DNA from: Flaviramulus_B aquimarinus
GTDB lineage: Bacteria > Bacteroidota > Bacteroidia > Flavobacteriales > Flavobacteriaceae
Direction: 5' to 3'
DNA: 64,000 nt
Assembly: GCF_039543205.1 (NCBI RefSeq)
Contig: NZ_BAABJH010000006.1
Coordinates: 248,001 to 312,000 of the forward strand
Below are positions 35,927-44,219 of this stretch, piece after piece (positions within the stretch are counted from its first letter, which is position 1; each line of letters begins with the position of its first letter). The translations under genes were made by a program, and so were the position numbers. The notes under the pieces were generated by a model. That model was given only the letters and a program-made list of their open reading frames with translations, was not told the origin of the DNA and made no database searches.

Positions 35927-36712
35927 ATGAACCAACCACTAGCATATGTGCACCCAGGTGCAAAAATTGCAAAAAATGTAGTTATAGAACCTTTCACGAC
36001 TATAAATAACAATGTTAAAATAGGAGAAGGTACCTGGATTGGTAGTAATGTTACTATTATGGAAGGTGCTCGGATTGGTAAAAATTGTAATATTTTCCCG
36101 GGTTCAGTGATTTCTGCTGTGCCTCAAGATTTAAAATATAATGACGAAGATACTACTGTTGAAATTGGTGATAATGTAACCATAAGAGAATGTGTTACCA
36201 TTAATAGAGGAACAACAGATAGAATGAAAACAGTTATTGGTGACAATTGCTTAATTATGGCTTATTGTCACGTTGCACACGATTGTATTGTAGGGAAAAA
36301 TTGTATTTTTTCCAATAACAGTACCCTTGCTGGGCATATTACCATTGGGGATTATGTGGTTTTGGCTGGTATGACAGCTGTTCATCAATTCGTTTCGGTT
36401 GGAAATCATGCCTTTGTAACAGGAGGGTCTTTAGTTAGAAAAGATGTGCCACCTTATGTAAAAGCAGCTCGTGAGCCGTTATCATATGTCGGTATTAACT
36501 CCGTAGGGCTAAGACGAAGAGGCTATTCCACAGAAAAAATCAGAGAAATTCAGGATATTTTCAGAATACTTTATCAAAAAAATTATAATAATACACAAGC
36601 AGCTGGGATTATTGAAGCAGAAATGCAAGCAACTCCTGAGCGTGATGAAATTCTTCAATTTATAAAAAATTCGCATCGAGGAATAATGAAAGGATATTTT
36701 AAATCAAACTAA
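35927..36712 (+). CDS. lpxA: UDP-N-acetylglucosamine O-acyltransferase LpxA
   Basis: 261 residues, normal length. Hexapeptide repeats run from YVHPGAKIAKNVVIEPFTT. The catalytic His is at about 118 (CHVAHDCIVG). The C-terminal helical domain has VGLRRRGYSTEKIREIQDIFR. It adds a 3-hydroxyacyl chain to UDP-GlcNAc, the first step of lipid A synthesis. It sits 2 bases after lpxC-fabZ and 6 before efp, all one operon. Confidence 0.97.
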   Translation: MNQPLAYVHPGAKIAKNVVIEPFTTINNNVKIGEGTWIGSNVTIMEGARIGKNCNIFPGSVISAVPQDLKYNDEDTTVEIGDNVTIRECVTINRGTTDRMKTVIGDNCLIMAYCHVAHDCIVGKNCIFSNNSTLAGHITIGDYVVLAGMTAVHQFVSVGNHAFVTGGSLVRKDVPPYVKAAREPLSYVGINSVGLRRRGYSTEKIREIQDIFRILYQKNYNNTQAAGIIEAEMQATPERDEILQFIKNSHRGIMKGYFKSN

Positions 36713-36718
36713 ACAAAT

Positions 36719-37285
36719 ATGGCAAGTACATCAGACATAAGAAATGGATTATGCATAAAATACAATCACGATATATATAAAATCATTGAGTTTTTGCATG
36801 TAAAACCGGGTAAAGGCCCTGCATTTGTAAGAACAAAATTAAAAAGTGTTACTAATGGAAAAGTAATAGACAATACGTTTTCTGCAGGACATAAACTAGA
36901 GGATGTTCGTGTAGAAACCCATAAATTTCAATTTTTGTATAATGATGGTGAGTATTATCATTTCATGAATACTGAAGATTATACACAAATTCAATTAGTT
37001 GAAGCCGCTTTAGACAATCCTGGTTTGATGAAAGAAGGAGAAGTGGTAACTGTTATTATAAATTCAGAAGATAATATGCCGCTTTCAGTTGAAATGCCAG
37101 CAAGTGTGATCCTAGAAGTTACAGCTACAGAACCAGGAGTTAAAGGAAATACCGCTACAAATGCAACCAAGCCAGCTACCGTTGAAACTGGAGCAACTGT
37201 TAATGTGCCTTTATTTATTAATGAAGGTGATAAAATAAAAGTAGAGACCGATAAAGGAACTTATAAAGAACGTGTAAAGGAATAA
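36719..37285 (+). CDS. efp: Translation elongation factor P
   Basis: 188 residues with three OB-like domains. The loop HVKPGKGPAFVRTKL carries the conserved Lys at the tip that contacts the P-site tRNA. It relieves ribosome stalling at polyprolines. Six bases after lpxA, so co-transcribed with lipid A genes. The C-terminal third (TGATVNVPLFINEGDKIKV) is standard. No modification enzyme gene is seen in the window. Confidence 0.96.
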   Translation: MASTSDIRNGLCIKYNHDIYKIIEFLHVKPGKGPAFVRTKLKSVTNGKVIDNTFSAGHKLEDVRVETHKFQFLYNDGEYYHFMNTEDYTQIQLVEAALDNPGLMKEGEVVTVIINSEDNMPLSVEMPASVILEVTATEPGVKGNTATNATKPATVETGATVNVPLFINEGDKIKVETDKGTYKERVKE

Positions 37286-37356
37286 TTTTTGCTAGCAGGC
37301 TACAGTTTGCAATAAGCAATACTGAAGACTAAGAGCTGTAAACGGTATACTCAACT

Positions 37357-38301
37357 ATGAAATTTCCTAAACCACAAACTCTAAAATATATATCCAATCT
37401 AATAGGTTCCAATTATATTGGCGACGATAATTTTCCTGTAGAGGGCATGAACGAAATTCATGTTGTAGAGCCAGGTGATATTGTTTTTGTGGACCATCCT
37501 AAATATTACGACAAAGCGCTTAATTCCGAAGCAACTATCATACTCATTAATAAAGAGGTAGAATGTCCAGATGGAAAAGCTTTATTAGTTAGTGATGACC
37601 CGTTTAGGGATTTTAATAAACTAACCGAACATTTCAAACCTTTTCAGGCTTCAAATGCTTCAATTTCGCCTTCAGCAAAAATAGGTAAGAACACCATCAT
37701 TCAACCTAATTGTTTTATAGGTAATAATGTAGTAATTGGCGATGATTGTATTATTCATTCCAATGTAAGTATTTATGATGATGCCGTTATTGGTAATCAT
37801 GTAACACTTCATGCAGGAACAGTTTTAGGAGCTAATGCATTTTACTATAAAAATAGACCAGAAGGTTATGATAGATTAAAATCTTCTGGACGCGTCGTTA
37901 TTGAAGACCATGTGGATATAGGTGCTGCTTGCACCATAGATAGAGGGGTAACCGCAGACACAAGAATTAAAGAAGGTTCTAAAATTGACAACCAAGTTCA
38001 AATTGGACATGATACAGTTGTCGGAAAAAAGTGTTTAATAGCATCTCAAGTCGGTATAGCAGGATGCGTTGTTATAGAAGATGAAGTTACTATTTGGGGA
38101 CAAGTCGGTATAACTAGCGGGATTACAATTGGAAAAAAAGCAGTTATATCTGCCAAAGCAGGAGTCAGTAAATCTCTTGAAGGCGGTAAAAGCTATTTTG
38201 GAATACCAGCCGATGATTTCCGTTCTAAATACAAAGAAATTGCATCAATAAGAAAGATTCCAGAAATACTAGAAAAATTAAAAGAAAACGGTAAAAAGTA
38301 A
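37357..38301 (+). CDS. LpxD-like hexapeptide acyltransferase paralogue
   Basis: 314 residues. It shares LpxD layout: an N-terminal uridine-binding-like domain (EIHVVEPGDIVFVDHPKYYD), then left-handed beta-helix repeats, and IDNQVQIGHD with the catalytic His near 218. The second LpxD pocket His is replaced: the segment reads GQVGITSG where lpxD has GQVGIAGH. The C-terminus (IPADDFRSKYKEIASIRKIPE) differs as well. It may acylate another nucleotide sugar or use another acyl chain. A spacer of 71 bases with word repeats separates it from efp. Confidence 0.8.
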   Translation: MKFPKPQTLKYISNLIGSNYIGDDNFPVEGMNEIHVVEPGDIVFVDHPKYYDKALNSEATIILINKEVECPDGKALLVSDDPFRDFNKLTEHFKPFQASNASISPSAKIGKNTIIQPNCFIGNNVVIGDDCIIHSNVSIYDDAVIGNHVTLHAGTVLGANAFYYKNRPEGYDRLKSSGRVVIEDHVDIGAACTIDRGVTADTRIKEGSKIDNQVQIGHDTVVGKKCLIASQVGIAGCVVIEDEVTIWGQVGITSGITIGKKAVISAKAGVSKSLEGGKSYFGIPADDFRSKYKEIASIRKIPEILEKLKENGKK

Positions 38302-38336
38302 TTTGAATTTTACTTTAAAAATATAATACAAAAAAT

Positions 38337-38344
38337 TACTTTTG
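38337..38344 (+). promoter_or_regulatory. Flavobacterial -7 box (TACTTTTG) before sucD
   Basis: TACTTTTG fits TANNTTTG and ends 33 bases before the ATG at 38378. It overlaps the TTG at 38342, which argues that this TTG is not the real start. Confidence 0.4.
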
Positions 38345-38377
38345 TTAAGTAATTATAATAATGATAAAAAATCTTCT

Positions 38378-39250
38378 ATGAGCGTTTTAGTAAACAAAGA
38401 TTCAAAAATAATAGTTCAAGGATTTACAGGTAGTGAAGGAACATTTCATGCCAGTCAAATGATTGAATATGGCACCAACGTTGTTGGCGGTGTTACCCCA
38501 GGAAAAGGAGGTCAAAAGCATTTGGATAAACCTGTTTTTAACACAGTTTTAGAAGCTGTTGAGCAAGTTGGAGCAGATACTACAATTATTTTTGTTCCAC
38601 CGGCATTTGCTGCCGATGCTATTATGGAAGCTGCCGATGCTGGTATAAAAGTAATCATTACCATAACAGAAGGTATTCCTGTTGCCGATATGATTACCGC
38701 ATCAAATTATATAAAAAATAAAGACTGTAGATTAATTGGACCAAACTGCCCTGGTGTTATTACCCCTGGAGAAGCTAAAGTTGGTATCATGCCTGGATTT
38801 GTATTCAAGCAAGGTAAAGTAGGTATTGTTTCTAAATCTGGTACTCTGACTTATGAAGCTGCTGACCAAGTTGTTAAACAAGGTTTAGGCATTACTACAG
38901 CAATTGGTATTGGAGGCGATCCAATTATCGGGACAACAACTAAAGAAGCTGTTGAATTATTAATTAACGATCCAGAAACCGAAGCTGTTGTTATGATTGG
39001 GGAAATAGGAGGGCAATTGGAAGCCGATGCTGCTAATTGGTACAAATCTAGCGGAAGCAAAAAGCCTGTTGTAGGTTTTATAGCTGGCGAAACAGCCCCT
39101 GCAGGACGTACTATGGGACATGCAGGTGCTATTGTTGGAGGTAGTGACGATACAGCACAAGCCAAAAAGAAAATCATGAGAGCATGTGGAATTCATGTTG
39201 TTGATTCTCCCGCTGAAATTGGTAAAAAGATAGCTGAAGTATTAGCTTAA
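38378..39250 (+). CDS. sucD: Succinyl-CoA synthetase alpha subunit (ADP-forming)
   Basis: 290 residues from the ATG at 38378 (MSVLVNKDSKIIVQGFTGSE). A longer TTG start at 38342 lies within a promoter-like box. CoA-binding domain: VVGGVTPGKGG. Ligase part: LIGPNCPGVITPGEAKVGIMP and the phospho-His loop GRTMGHAGAIVGG. It forms succinyl-CoA ligase with SucC, whose gene is not adjacent. It is followed by a terminator, so it is transcribed alone or with the upstream paralogue gene. Confidence 0.96.
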   Translation: MSVLVNKDSKIIVQGFTGSEGTFHASQMIEYGTNVVGGVTPGKGGQKHLDKPVFNTVLEAVEQVGADTTIIFVPPAFAADAIMEAADAGIKVIITITEGIPVADMITASNYIKNKDCRLIGPNCPGVITPGEAKVGIMPGFVFKQGKVGIVSKSGTLTYEAADQVVKQGLGITTAIGIGGDPIIGTTTKEAVELLINDPETEAVVMIGEIGGQLEADAANWYKSSGSKKPVVGFIAGETAPAGRTMGHAGAIVGGSDDTAQAKKKIMRACGIHVVDSPAEIGKKIAEVLA

Positions 39251-39270
39251 AACATAGAAAATAAATTCTA

Positions 39271-39300
39271 AAACCTTACAAATCTTGTGAGGTTTTTTTA
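39271..39300 (+). terminator. Rho-independent terminator after sucD
   Basis: AAACCTTACAA-type arm 39271-39281 pairs with TTGTGAGGTTT (39285-39295), one G-T pair, a 3-base loop, then a T-run. It is 20 bases after the stop. Confidence 0.88.
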
Positions 39301-39329
39301 TTTGAAGCCATTTGGATTTATTATATTTG
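39301..39329 (+). promoter_or_regulatory. Flavobacterial promoter of fabG (TTTG-17-TATATTTG)
   Basis: TTTG (39301-39304), a spacer of 17, then TATATTTG (39322-39329). Both elements and spacing fit the known flavobacterial consensus. It sits right after the sucD terminator and 36 bases before fabG. Confidence 0.65.
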
Positions 39330-39365
39330 ATACTACAAGATTAATAACAACTAACTAAATAACAC

Positions 39366-40112
39366 ATGAAACTTTTAGAAGGAAAAACAGCCATAGTTAC
39401 TGGAGCAAGTAGGGGTATAGGTAAGGGCATAGCACAAGTGTTTGCAGCACAAGGTGCAAATGTAGCGTTTACGTATAGTTCATCTGTCGATGCAGCAAAC
39501 GCATTAGAAAAAGAACTTAATGCACTAGGTGTAAAAGCTAAAGGGTATAAAAGTAACGCTGCAAGTTTTGAAGAAGCTCAAGACTTGGCTAACGACGTTG
39601 TTGCCGAATTTGGAAGTATTGATGTTTTGGTGAATAACGCAGGTATAACAAAAGATAACTTATTAATGCGTCTCTCTGAAGCCGATTTTGATACCGTTAT
39701 TGAAGTCAATTTGAAATCTGTTTTCAATATGACAAAAGCCGTTCAAAGAACAATGTTAAAACAACGCAAAGGCTCAATAATCAATATGAGTTCAGTGGTA
39801 GGTGTTAAAGGGAATGCAGGACAAACCAATTATGCCGCTTCAAAAGCAGGTATCATCGGGTTTTCTAAATCTGTAGCTTTAGAATTAGGCTCAAGAAATA
39901 TTAGAAGTAACGTTGTTGCTCCTGGTTTTATTGAAACTGAAATGACAGCCAAACTTGATGAAGAAGTTGTAAAAGGATGGCGTGCCGGAATTCCTTTAAA
40001 ACGAGGCGGTACACCAGAAGACATTGCAAATGTTTGTGTGTTTTTAGCTAGCGATATGAGTGCTTATGTAACAGGGCAGACTTTAAATGTAGACGGCGGA
40101 ATGTTGACATAA
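39366..40112 (+). CDS. fabG: 3-oxoacyl-ACP reductase
   Basis: 248 residues, classical SDR. NADP site IVTGASRGIGKGIAQ. NNAG at about 90-93. Catalytic Ser near 143 (MSSVVGVKG) and YAASK (Tyr about 156, Lys about 160). The C-terminal end VTGQTLNVDGGM is typical of FabG. It reduces 3-ketoacyl-ACP in fatty-acid elongation. It is preceded by its own promoter and followed by a hairpin, so it is transcribed alone. Other SDR roles are possible but the sequence is a standard FabG. Confidence 0.93.
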   Translation: MKLLEGKTAIVTGASRGIGKGIAQVFAAQGANVAFTYSSSVDAANALEKELNALGVKAKGYKSNAASFEEAQDLANDVVAEFGSIDVLVNNAGITKDNLLMRLSEADFDTVIEVNLKSVFNMTKAVQRTMLKQRKGSIINMSSVVGVKGNAGQTNYAASKAGIIGFSKSVALELGSRNIRSNVVAPGFIETEMTAKLDEEVVKGWRAGIPLKRGGTPEDIANVCVFLASDMSAYVTGQTLNVDGGMLT

Positions 40113-40119
40113 ATTACGG

Positions 40120-40148
40120 TTTGCGATTTTAGAATTTTAAATCGTAAA
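40120..40148. repeat. Hairpin between fabG and the VWA gene
   Basis: TTTGCGATTT (40120-40129) and AAATCGTAAA (40139-40148) pair over 10 bases with one G-T, 9-base loop. No T-run follows, so it is a weak terminator at best and resembles the word-repeat spacers found elsewhere in 37-57 kb. Confidence 0.5.
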
Positions 40149-40162
40149 TCAAAAATTCATTA

Positions 40163-42196
40163 ATGCAAACAGAAACTCTAATATATATTATAATTGCTGG
40201 GATTATAGCACTGTTATTAGCGCTTTTTCAGTATTTTAATAAAAAGAAAAGCGTGTCTAAATTAGACATGCTTTTTTCTTTTTTAAGGTTTATTAGTCTG
40301 TTTGCTGTTTTATTACTTCTTATAAACCCCAGTTTCGAGCAAATTAAACTGTCTGTTGAAAAACCTGATTTAGTAGTGGTTATTGATAATTCAAGTTCAA
40401 TTAAACACCTTAATCAAGATAAAAAGGTTAATGATTTTTTTGAAAAATTATCAGCGAATAAAGATTTAAAAGATAAATTTAATTTAGAATATTATACGTT
40501 TGGAGAATCATTAAAAGCTTCCGATTCGGTAACTTTTACAGAAAAGCAAACCAATATCTATAATGCCTTTAGTCAACTAACCCAAATATATAAACAAACA
40601 ACAGCACCAACACTTTTAGTTTCAGACGGAAATCAAACCTACGGCAATGATTATCAATTTGTTTCAAATATATATAATCAACCTATATATCCAATAATAT
40701 TAGGAGATACGATTACTTATACCGATTTAAAGATTCAGCAATTAAATGTTAACAAGTATGCCTACTTAAAGAATAAATTTCCTGTTGAAGCTATTCTAGT
40801 TTATAATGGAAATAACACTATAAATTCAAGGTTTGTAGTTAATAACGGTAATACAACTGTTTATTCTGAAAGCGTAAAATTTTCGAAAAGCAATAATTCA
40901 AAAGTCATCAATTTCACATTACCAGCAAATAAGGTCGGGGTTAGTAATTATAAAGCTACCCTAGTTCCTTTAGAAAGTGAAAAAAATAAAATAAATAATT
41001 CTAAAAATTTTGCAGTTGAAGTTATCAATCAGAAAACAAAAATAGCGATTGTTAGCGATTTTCCACATCCAGATTTAGGTACGCTTAAGAAAAGTATTGA
41101 AAGCAATGAACAGCGTTCCGTGTTATTTTTTAACTCAAAAGAAATATTAAGTCAAATAAATGATTTTCAGTTAATTATATTGTATCAGCCAAATAATAAA
41201 TTCAATAAATTATTCACACTTTTAGATCTACAAAACAAGAACAGATTTAGTGTTTTTGGAGCAAAAACAGACTTGAGTTTTTTAAATAGAATTAATAAAA
41301 ACTATACCCAAGACATAACAAATCAAACAGAAAACTATCAAGCAGAATTAAATATTAATTACTCACCATTTATTATTGAGGATTTGAATTTCGAGTCATT
41401 TCCACCATTACTTTCAAACTTTGGTTCTACAAGATTTTCAGTACCTTTTGAATCTATTTTAAATAAAACCATAAATGGTGTTTCGACAGAAAGCCCGTTA
41501 TTGGCAACTTTTGAAACTAACGGTAGAAGGGAAGCTGTGTTGTTTGGAGAAAATATTTGGCAATGGCGTGCACAAAGTTATATAAATAGTAATTCCTTTA
41601 ACGAATTTGATGATTTTGTTGGTAAGCTTATTCAGTATTTAGCATCCAATAAACAAAGAAGTAGATTGAATATCGATTACGAATCATTTTACAATGGTAG
41701 TAGCAATATTGTGATAAAAGCAGAATTTTTTGATAAAAACTATGTATTTGACACACGTGAAACACTAAAAATCATTGTACTGGATAAGCTTTCAAAAGCA
41801 CAAAAAACATTTCCTCTAATTCTAAAAAACAATAATTATCAAGTAGATTTAAGTAGTTTGCCAGCAGCAGAATATGATTTTACAATAAAAGCTTCCAATG
41901 AAAATATATCTAAATCAGGCAGTTTTCAGATTCTAGAGTATAACGTAGAACAACAATTTTTAAATGCCAATGTAACAAAATTACAGCAGTTAGCTACTAA
42001 CAGTTCAGGTTCAAGTCATTTTATTAATACCACTCAAGATTTAGTTAGCACATTAATAAATGATAATAGATACGTTCCAATTCAAAAAAGCAGCAAAAAT
42101 AGCATACCTTTGATAGATTGGAAATATCTACTTGCCATTATAGCATTAAGCCTTGGTATAGAGTGGTTTTTAAGAAAATATAACGGATTAACTTAA
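40163..42196 (+). CDS. Membrane-anchored von Willebrand factor A-domain protein
   Basis: 677 residues. Two N-terminal spans (about 5-25 and 36-55), then a VWA domain with a complete MIDAS: DNSSS at 75-79, a Thr in KQTNIYNAFS, and Asp in LLVSDGNQTYG. A long extracytoplasmic middle of beta-rich repeats follows (Ig-like), and one last span (KYLLAIIALSLGIEWFL) precedes a short tail. This matches the Bacteroidota group of VWA/glutamine-amidotransferase-like membrane proteins, function unknown. It is 13 bases from the SPFH gene, so the two are probably an operon. Confidence 0.75.
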   Translation: MQTETLIYIIIAGIIALLLALFQYFNKKKSVSKLDMLFSFLRFISLFAVLLLLINPSFEQIKLSVEKPDLVVVIDNSSSIKHLNQDKKVNDFFEKLSANKDLKDKFNLEYYTFGESLKASDSVTFTEKQTNIYNAFSQLTQIYKQTTAPTLLVSDGNQTYGNDYQFVSNIYNQPIYPIILGDTITYTDLKIQQLNVNKYAYLKNKFPVEAILVYNGNNTINSRFVVNNGNTTVYSESVKFSKSNNSKVINFTLPANKVGVSNYKATLVPLESEKNKINNSKNFAVEVINQKTKIAIVSDFPHPDLGTLKKSIESNEQRSVLFFNSKEILSQINDFQLIILYQPNNKFNKLFTLLDLQNKNRFSVFGAKTDLSFLNRINKNYTQDITNQTENYQAELNINYSPFIIEDLNFESFPPLLSNFGSTRFSVPFESILNKTINGVSTESPLLATFETNGRREAVLFGENIWQWRAQSYINSNSFNEFDDFVGKLIQYLASNKQRSRLNIDYESFYNGSSNIVIKAEFFDKNYVFDTRETLKIIVLDKLSKAQKTFPLILKNNNYQVDLSSLPAAEYDFTIKASNENISKSGSFQILEYNVEQQFLNANVTKLQQLATNSSGSSHFINTTQDLVSTLINDNRYVPIQKSSKNSIPLIDWKYLLAIIALSLGIEWFLRKYNGLT

Positions 42197-42209
42197 ATAA
42201 AAATAAATA

Positions 42210-43022
42210 ATGGAAAAATTACCAAAAATAGCATTGCCTTTTATAGTTGGCGCAATTGTATTAGTAATAATATTATCTAAATCATTAGTAACTATAGGGC
42301 CAGGTGAAGGAGGCGTTTTATTTGAACCTCTTGGCGACGGTATTAATACAGAGCGAACTTACGGTGAAGGCTTTCATATTGTAGCACCTTGGAATGATAT
42401 GATTGTTCAAAAAGTTCGTCAGCAATCTATTTCAGACAACATGAATGTCCTTTCAGTAAACGGGTTAGATATTACTGTAAGCGGCACTATCTGGTTTGAG
42501 CCAGAATATAAAAACCTAGGAAAACTAATTCAAACAAAAGGTGAGGATTATATTAGAGAACTCCTAAGTCCAGCCATAAATGCAGCTGCAAAAAGTGTTG
42601 TTGGACGTTATACACCTGAGCAACTTTACTCTAGTAAAAGAGATATTATAGAATTAGAAATTTTAGAACAAGTTAGAATAGAATTAGAAGGACAATATGT
42701 TAATGTAAAACGTGTCCTTGTAGAAAATGTAAAACTACCAAATACTATTAAAGATGCCATTGAACGTAAGCTAAAGCAAGAGCAAGAATCTTTAGAGTAT
42801 GAATTTAGGCTGGTTACAGCAAAGAAAGAAGCCGAAAAAGTAATTATTGAAGCACAAGGTAAAGCAGATGCTAACCGTATATTAAGCGCATCATTGACAG
42901 ATAAAATTCTTCAAGATAAAGGTATAGAAGCAACTGTTAAGCTTTCTGAATCATCAAATAGCAAAGTGATAGTTATTGGTTCAGGTGATAGTGGAATGCC
43001 AATTATCCTTGGAAATCAATAG
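42210..43022 (+). CDS. SPFH/prohibitin-family membrane protein
   Basis: 270 residues. One N-terminal span (IALPFIVGAIVLVIILS) is followed by the SPFH domain: VTIGPGEGGVLFEPLGDG, TYGEGFHIVAPWNDMIV, DITVSGTIWF, and VVGRYTPEQLYSSKR. The C-terminal coiled coil (EQESLEYEFRLVTAKKEAEKVI) ends in a variable tail. It should form ring or cage assemblies on the membrane. The VWA protein upstream may be its partner, which is inference from spacing only. Confidence 0.9.
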   Translation: MEKLPKIALPFIVGAIVLVIILSKSLVTIGPGEGGVLFEPLGDGINTERTYGEGFHIVAPWNDMIVQKVRQQSISDNMNVLSVNGLDITVSGTIWFEPEYKNLGKLIQTKGEDYIRELLSPAINAAAKSVVGRYTPEQLYSSKRDIIELEILEQVRIELEGQYVNVKRVLVENVKLPNTIKDAIERKLKQEQESLEYEFRLVTAKKEAEKVIIEAQGKADANRILSASLTDKILQDKGIEATVKLSESSNSKVIVIGSGDSGMPIILGNQ

Positions 43023-43045
43023 GATTAAAATTAAGAAATTTAGAT

Positions 43046-43112
43046 AACTGTTGATTATTTTGAATAATAAATAATATTTTAAACTAAATATCTATAATAA
43101 TCAATAGTTTTT
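43046..43112 (+). terminator. Terminator-like hairpin with long loop after SPFH gene
   Basis: AACTGTTGATTATT (43046-43059) and AATAATCAATAGTT (43096-43109) pair with one G-T, 36-base loop, followed by TTT. It separates the SPFH gene from the his leader. Confidence 0.55.
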
Positions 43113-43129
43113 AAGAATTGTAATAATAA

Positions 43130-43162
43130 TTTGGAATTATCCATATAAATTACAGATATTTG
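43130..43162 (+). promoter_or_regulatory. Candidate promoter of the his operon
   Basis: TTTG (43130-43133), a 21-base spacer, then GATATTTG (43155-43162), one mismatch from TANNTTTG. It would start transcription about 15 bases before the his leader peptide, the geometry expected for attenuation. Confidence 0.4.
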
Positions 43163-43182
43163 CATAAGAAAAAAAACAAGAC

Positions 43183-43236
43183 ATGATTTTTATTCAATTA
43201 CATCATCATTTTCATATTTGCCCTCAAGCGAAGTGA
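43183..43236 (+). CDS. hisL: Histidine operon leader peptide (hisL-like)
   Basis: 17 codons: MIFIQLHHHFHICPQAK, then TGA. His codons lie at 43201-43209 (three in a row) and 43213-43215. The ORF is 110 bases before hisG and ends 31 bases before a strong terminator. Its last codons (CCT CAA GCG) contain CTCAAGCG (43223-43230), which can pair with CGTTTGAG (43273-43280) in the 5' arm of that terminator. Ribosomes stalled at His codons would leave it free, and those that finish would cover it. This is the classical amino-acid attenuation layout. The His cluster plus location before the his operon make chance unlikely. Confidence 0.85.
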   Translation: MIFIQLHHHFHICPQAK

Positions 43237-43267
43237 AAATGTATTGAATAAAATCAACATATATTTT

Positions 43268-43299
43268 AAACCCGTTTGAGACAATCAAGCGGGTTTTTT
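43268..43299 (+). terminator. his attenuator terminator, with antiterminator segment upstream
   Basis: AAACCCGTTTGA (43268-43279) pairs with TCAAGCGGGTTT (43285-43296): 12 bp with one G-T, 5-base loop, then TTT to make a six-T run. It lies 47 bases before the hisG ATG with no gene ending ahead of it except the leader peptide, so it acts on the his transcript. The alternative antiterminator stem is 43223-43230 with 43273-43280 (8 bp, one G-T). Confidence 0.85.
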
Positions 43300-43345
43300 A
43301 ATTATAATACCAACTAGATTGTTTCAAACTCATAAAAACAATAAA

Positions 43346-44203
43346 ATGAGTAAATTAAGAATTGCAGTACAGAAATCGGGACGATTAAATGAAGACTCGA
43401 TGAGAATTTTAAAAGATATCGGTATTTCCATCGATAATGGAAAAGACCAATTGAAAGCTTCAGCTAGAAACTTTCCTGTAGAAGTGTTCTATTTAAGAAA
43501 TGGCGATATACCACAGTATTTAAAAGATGGTGTGGTTGATGCTGCCATAATTGGAGAAAATGTTTTAATAGAAAAAGGAAAAGGCATTCATGTCGTTGAA
43601 AAGCTTGGTTTTTCAACTTGTCGCGTATGTATAGCAGTTCCAAAATCTGCAAAATATTCAAGTATTAAAGATTTAGAAGGCCAACGCATAGCGACCTCTT
43701 ACCCAAATACAGTGCAAATGTATTTAGATAAAAATGGGGTAAAAGCCAATCTACATATTATTAATGGTTCCGTGGAAATAGCTCCGAATATTGGACTTGC
43801 AGATGCCATTTGCGATATTGTTTCAAGTGGAAGCACCTTGTTTAAAAATAATTTAAAAGAAGTAGATACTATTCTAAAATCTGAAGCTGTATTAGCAGTT
43901 TCACCCATTTTAAGTGAAGAAAAACAAGCAATATTAGATAAAATTCAATTCAGGATTCAATCCGTTTTAAAAGGACGACAATCTAAATATATTTTACTTA
44001 ATGCACCAAATGATAAAATACAAGACATTATAAATGTATTGCCAGGAATGAAAAGCCCAACAGTTTTGCCTTTAGCAGAAGAGGGTTGGAGTTCAGTACA
44101 TTCCGTGATTAGTAAAAATGAGTTTTGGGATGTTATTGATGAATTGAAAAATAATGGCGCTCAAGGTATTTTGGTATGCCCAATAGAAAAAATGGTATTA
44201 TAA
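43346..44203 (+). CDS. hisG: ATP phosphoribosyltransferase (long form)
   Basis: 285 residues from the ATG at 43346 (MSKLRIAVQKSGRLNEDSM). An upstream TTG at 43319 in frame is too close to the attenuator and is rejected. Motifs: GDIPQYLKDGVVDAAIIGENVL and GLADAICDIVSSGSTL (PRPP-binding). The C-terminal ACT-like domain (about 210-285) gives histidine feedback, typical of HisG-long, which needs no HisZ. It starts histidine synthesis from ATP and PRPP. First gene of the his operon. Confidence 0.96.
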   Translation: MSKLRIAVQKSGRLNEDSMRILKDIGISIDNGKDQLKASARNFPVEVFYLRNGDIPQYLKDGVVDAAIIGENVLIEKGKGIHVVEKLGFSTCRVCIAVPKSAKYSSIKDLEGQRIATSYPNTVQMYLDKNGVKANLHIINGSVEIAPNIGLADAICDIVSSGSTLFKNNLKEVDTILKSEAVLAVSPILSEEKQAILDKIQFRIQSVLKGRQSKYILLNAPNDKIQDIINVLPGMKSPTVLPLAEEGWSSVHSVISKNEFWDVIDELKNNGAQGILVCPIEKMVL

Positions 44204-44219
44204 TTTAGCTTTAATTAAA

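Noticed and set aside
38342..38377. N-terminal extension of sucD from a TTG codon
   Set aside because: The TTG is inside a TANNTTTG box, and SucD homologues begin at MSVLVNKDSK or close to it.
43185..43255. Imperfect hairpin GATTTTTATTCAA ... TTGAATAAAATC, first taken as a REP-type repeat
   Set aside because: It overlaps the his leader peptide and fits the leader's 1:2 type pairing better than a dispersed repeat; I kept it as part of the attenuator instead.
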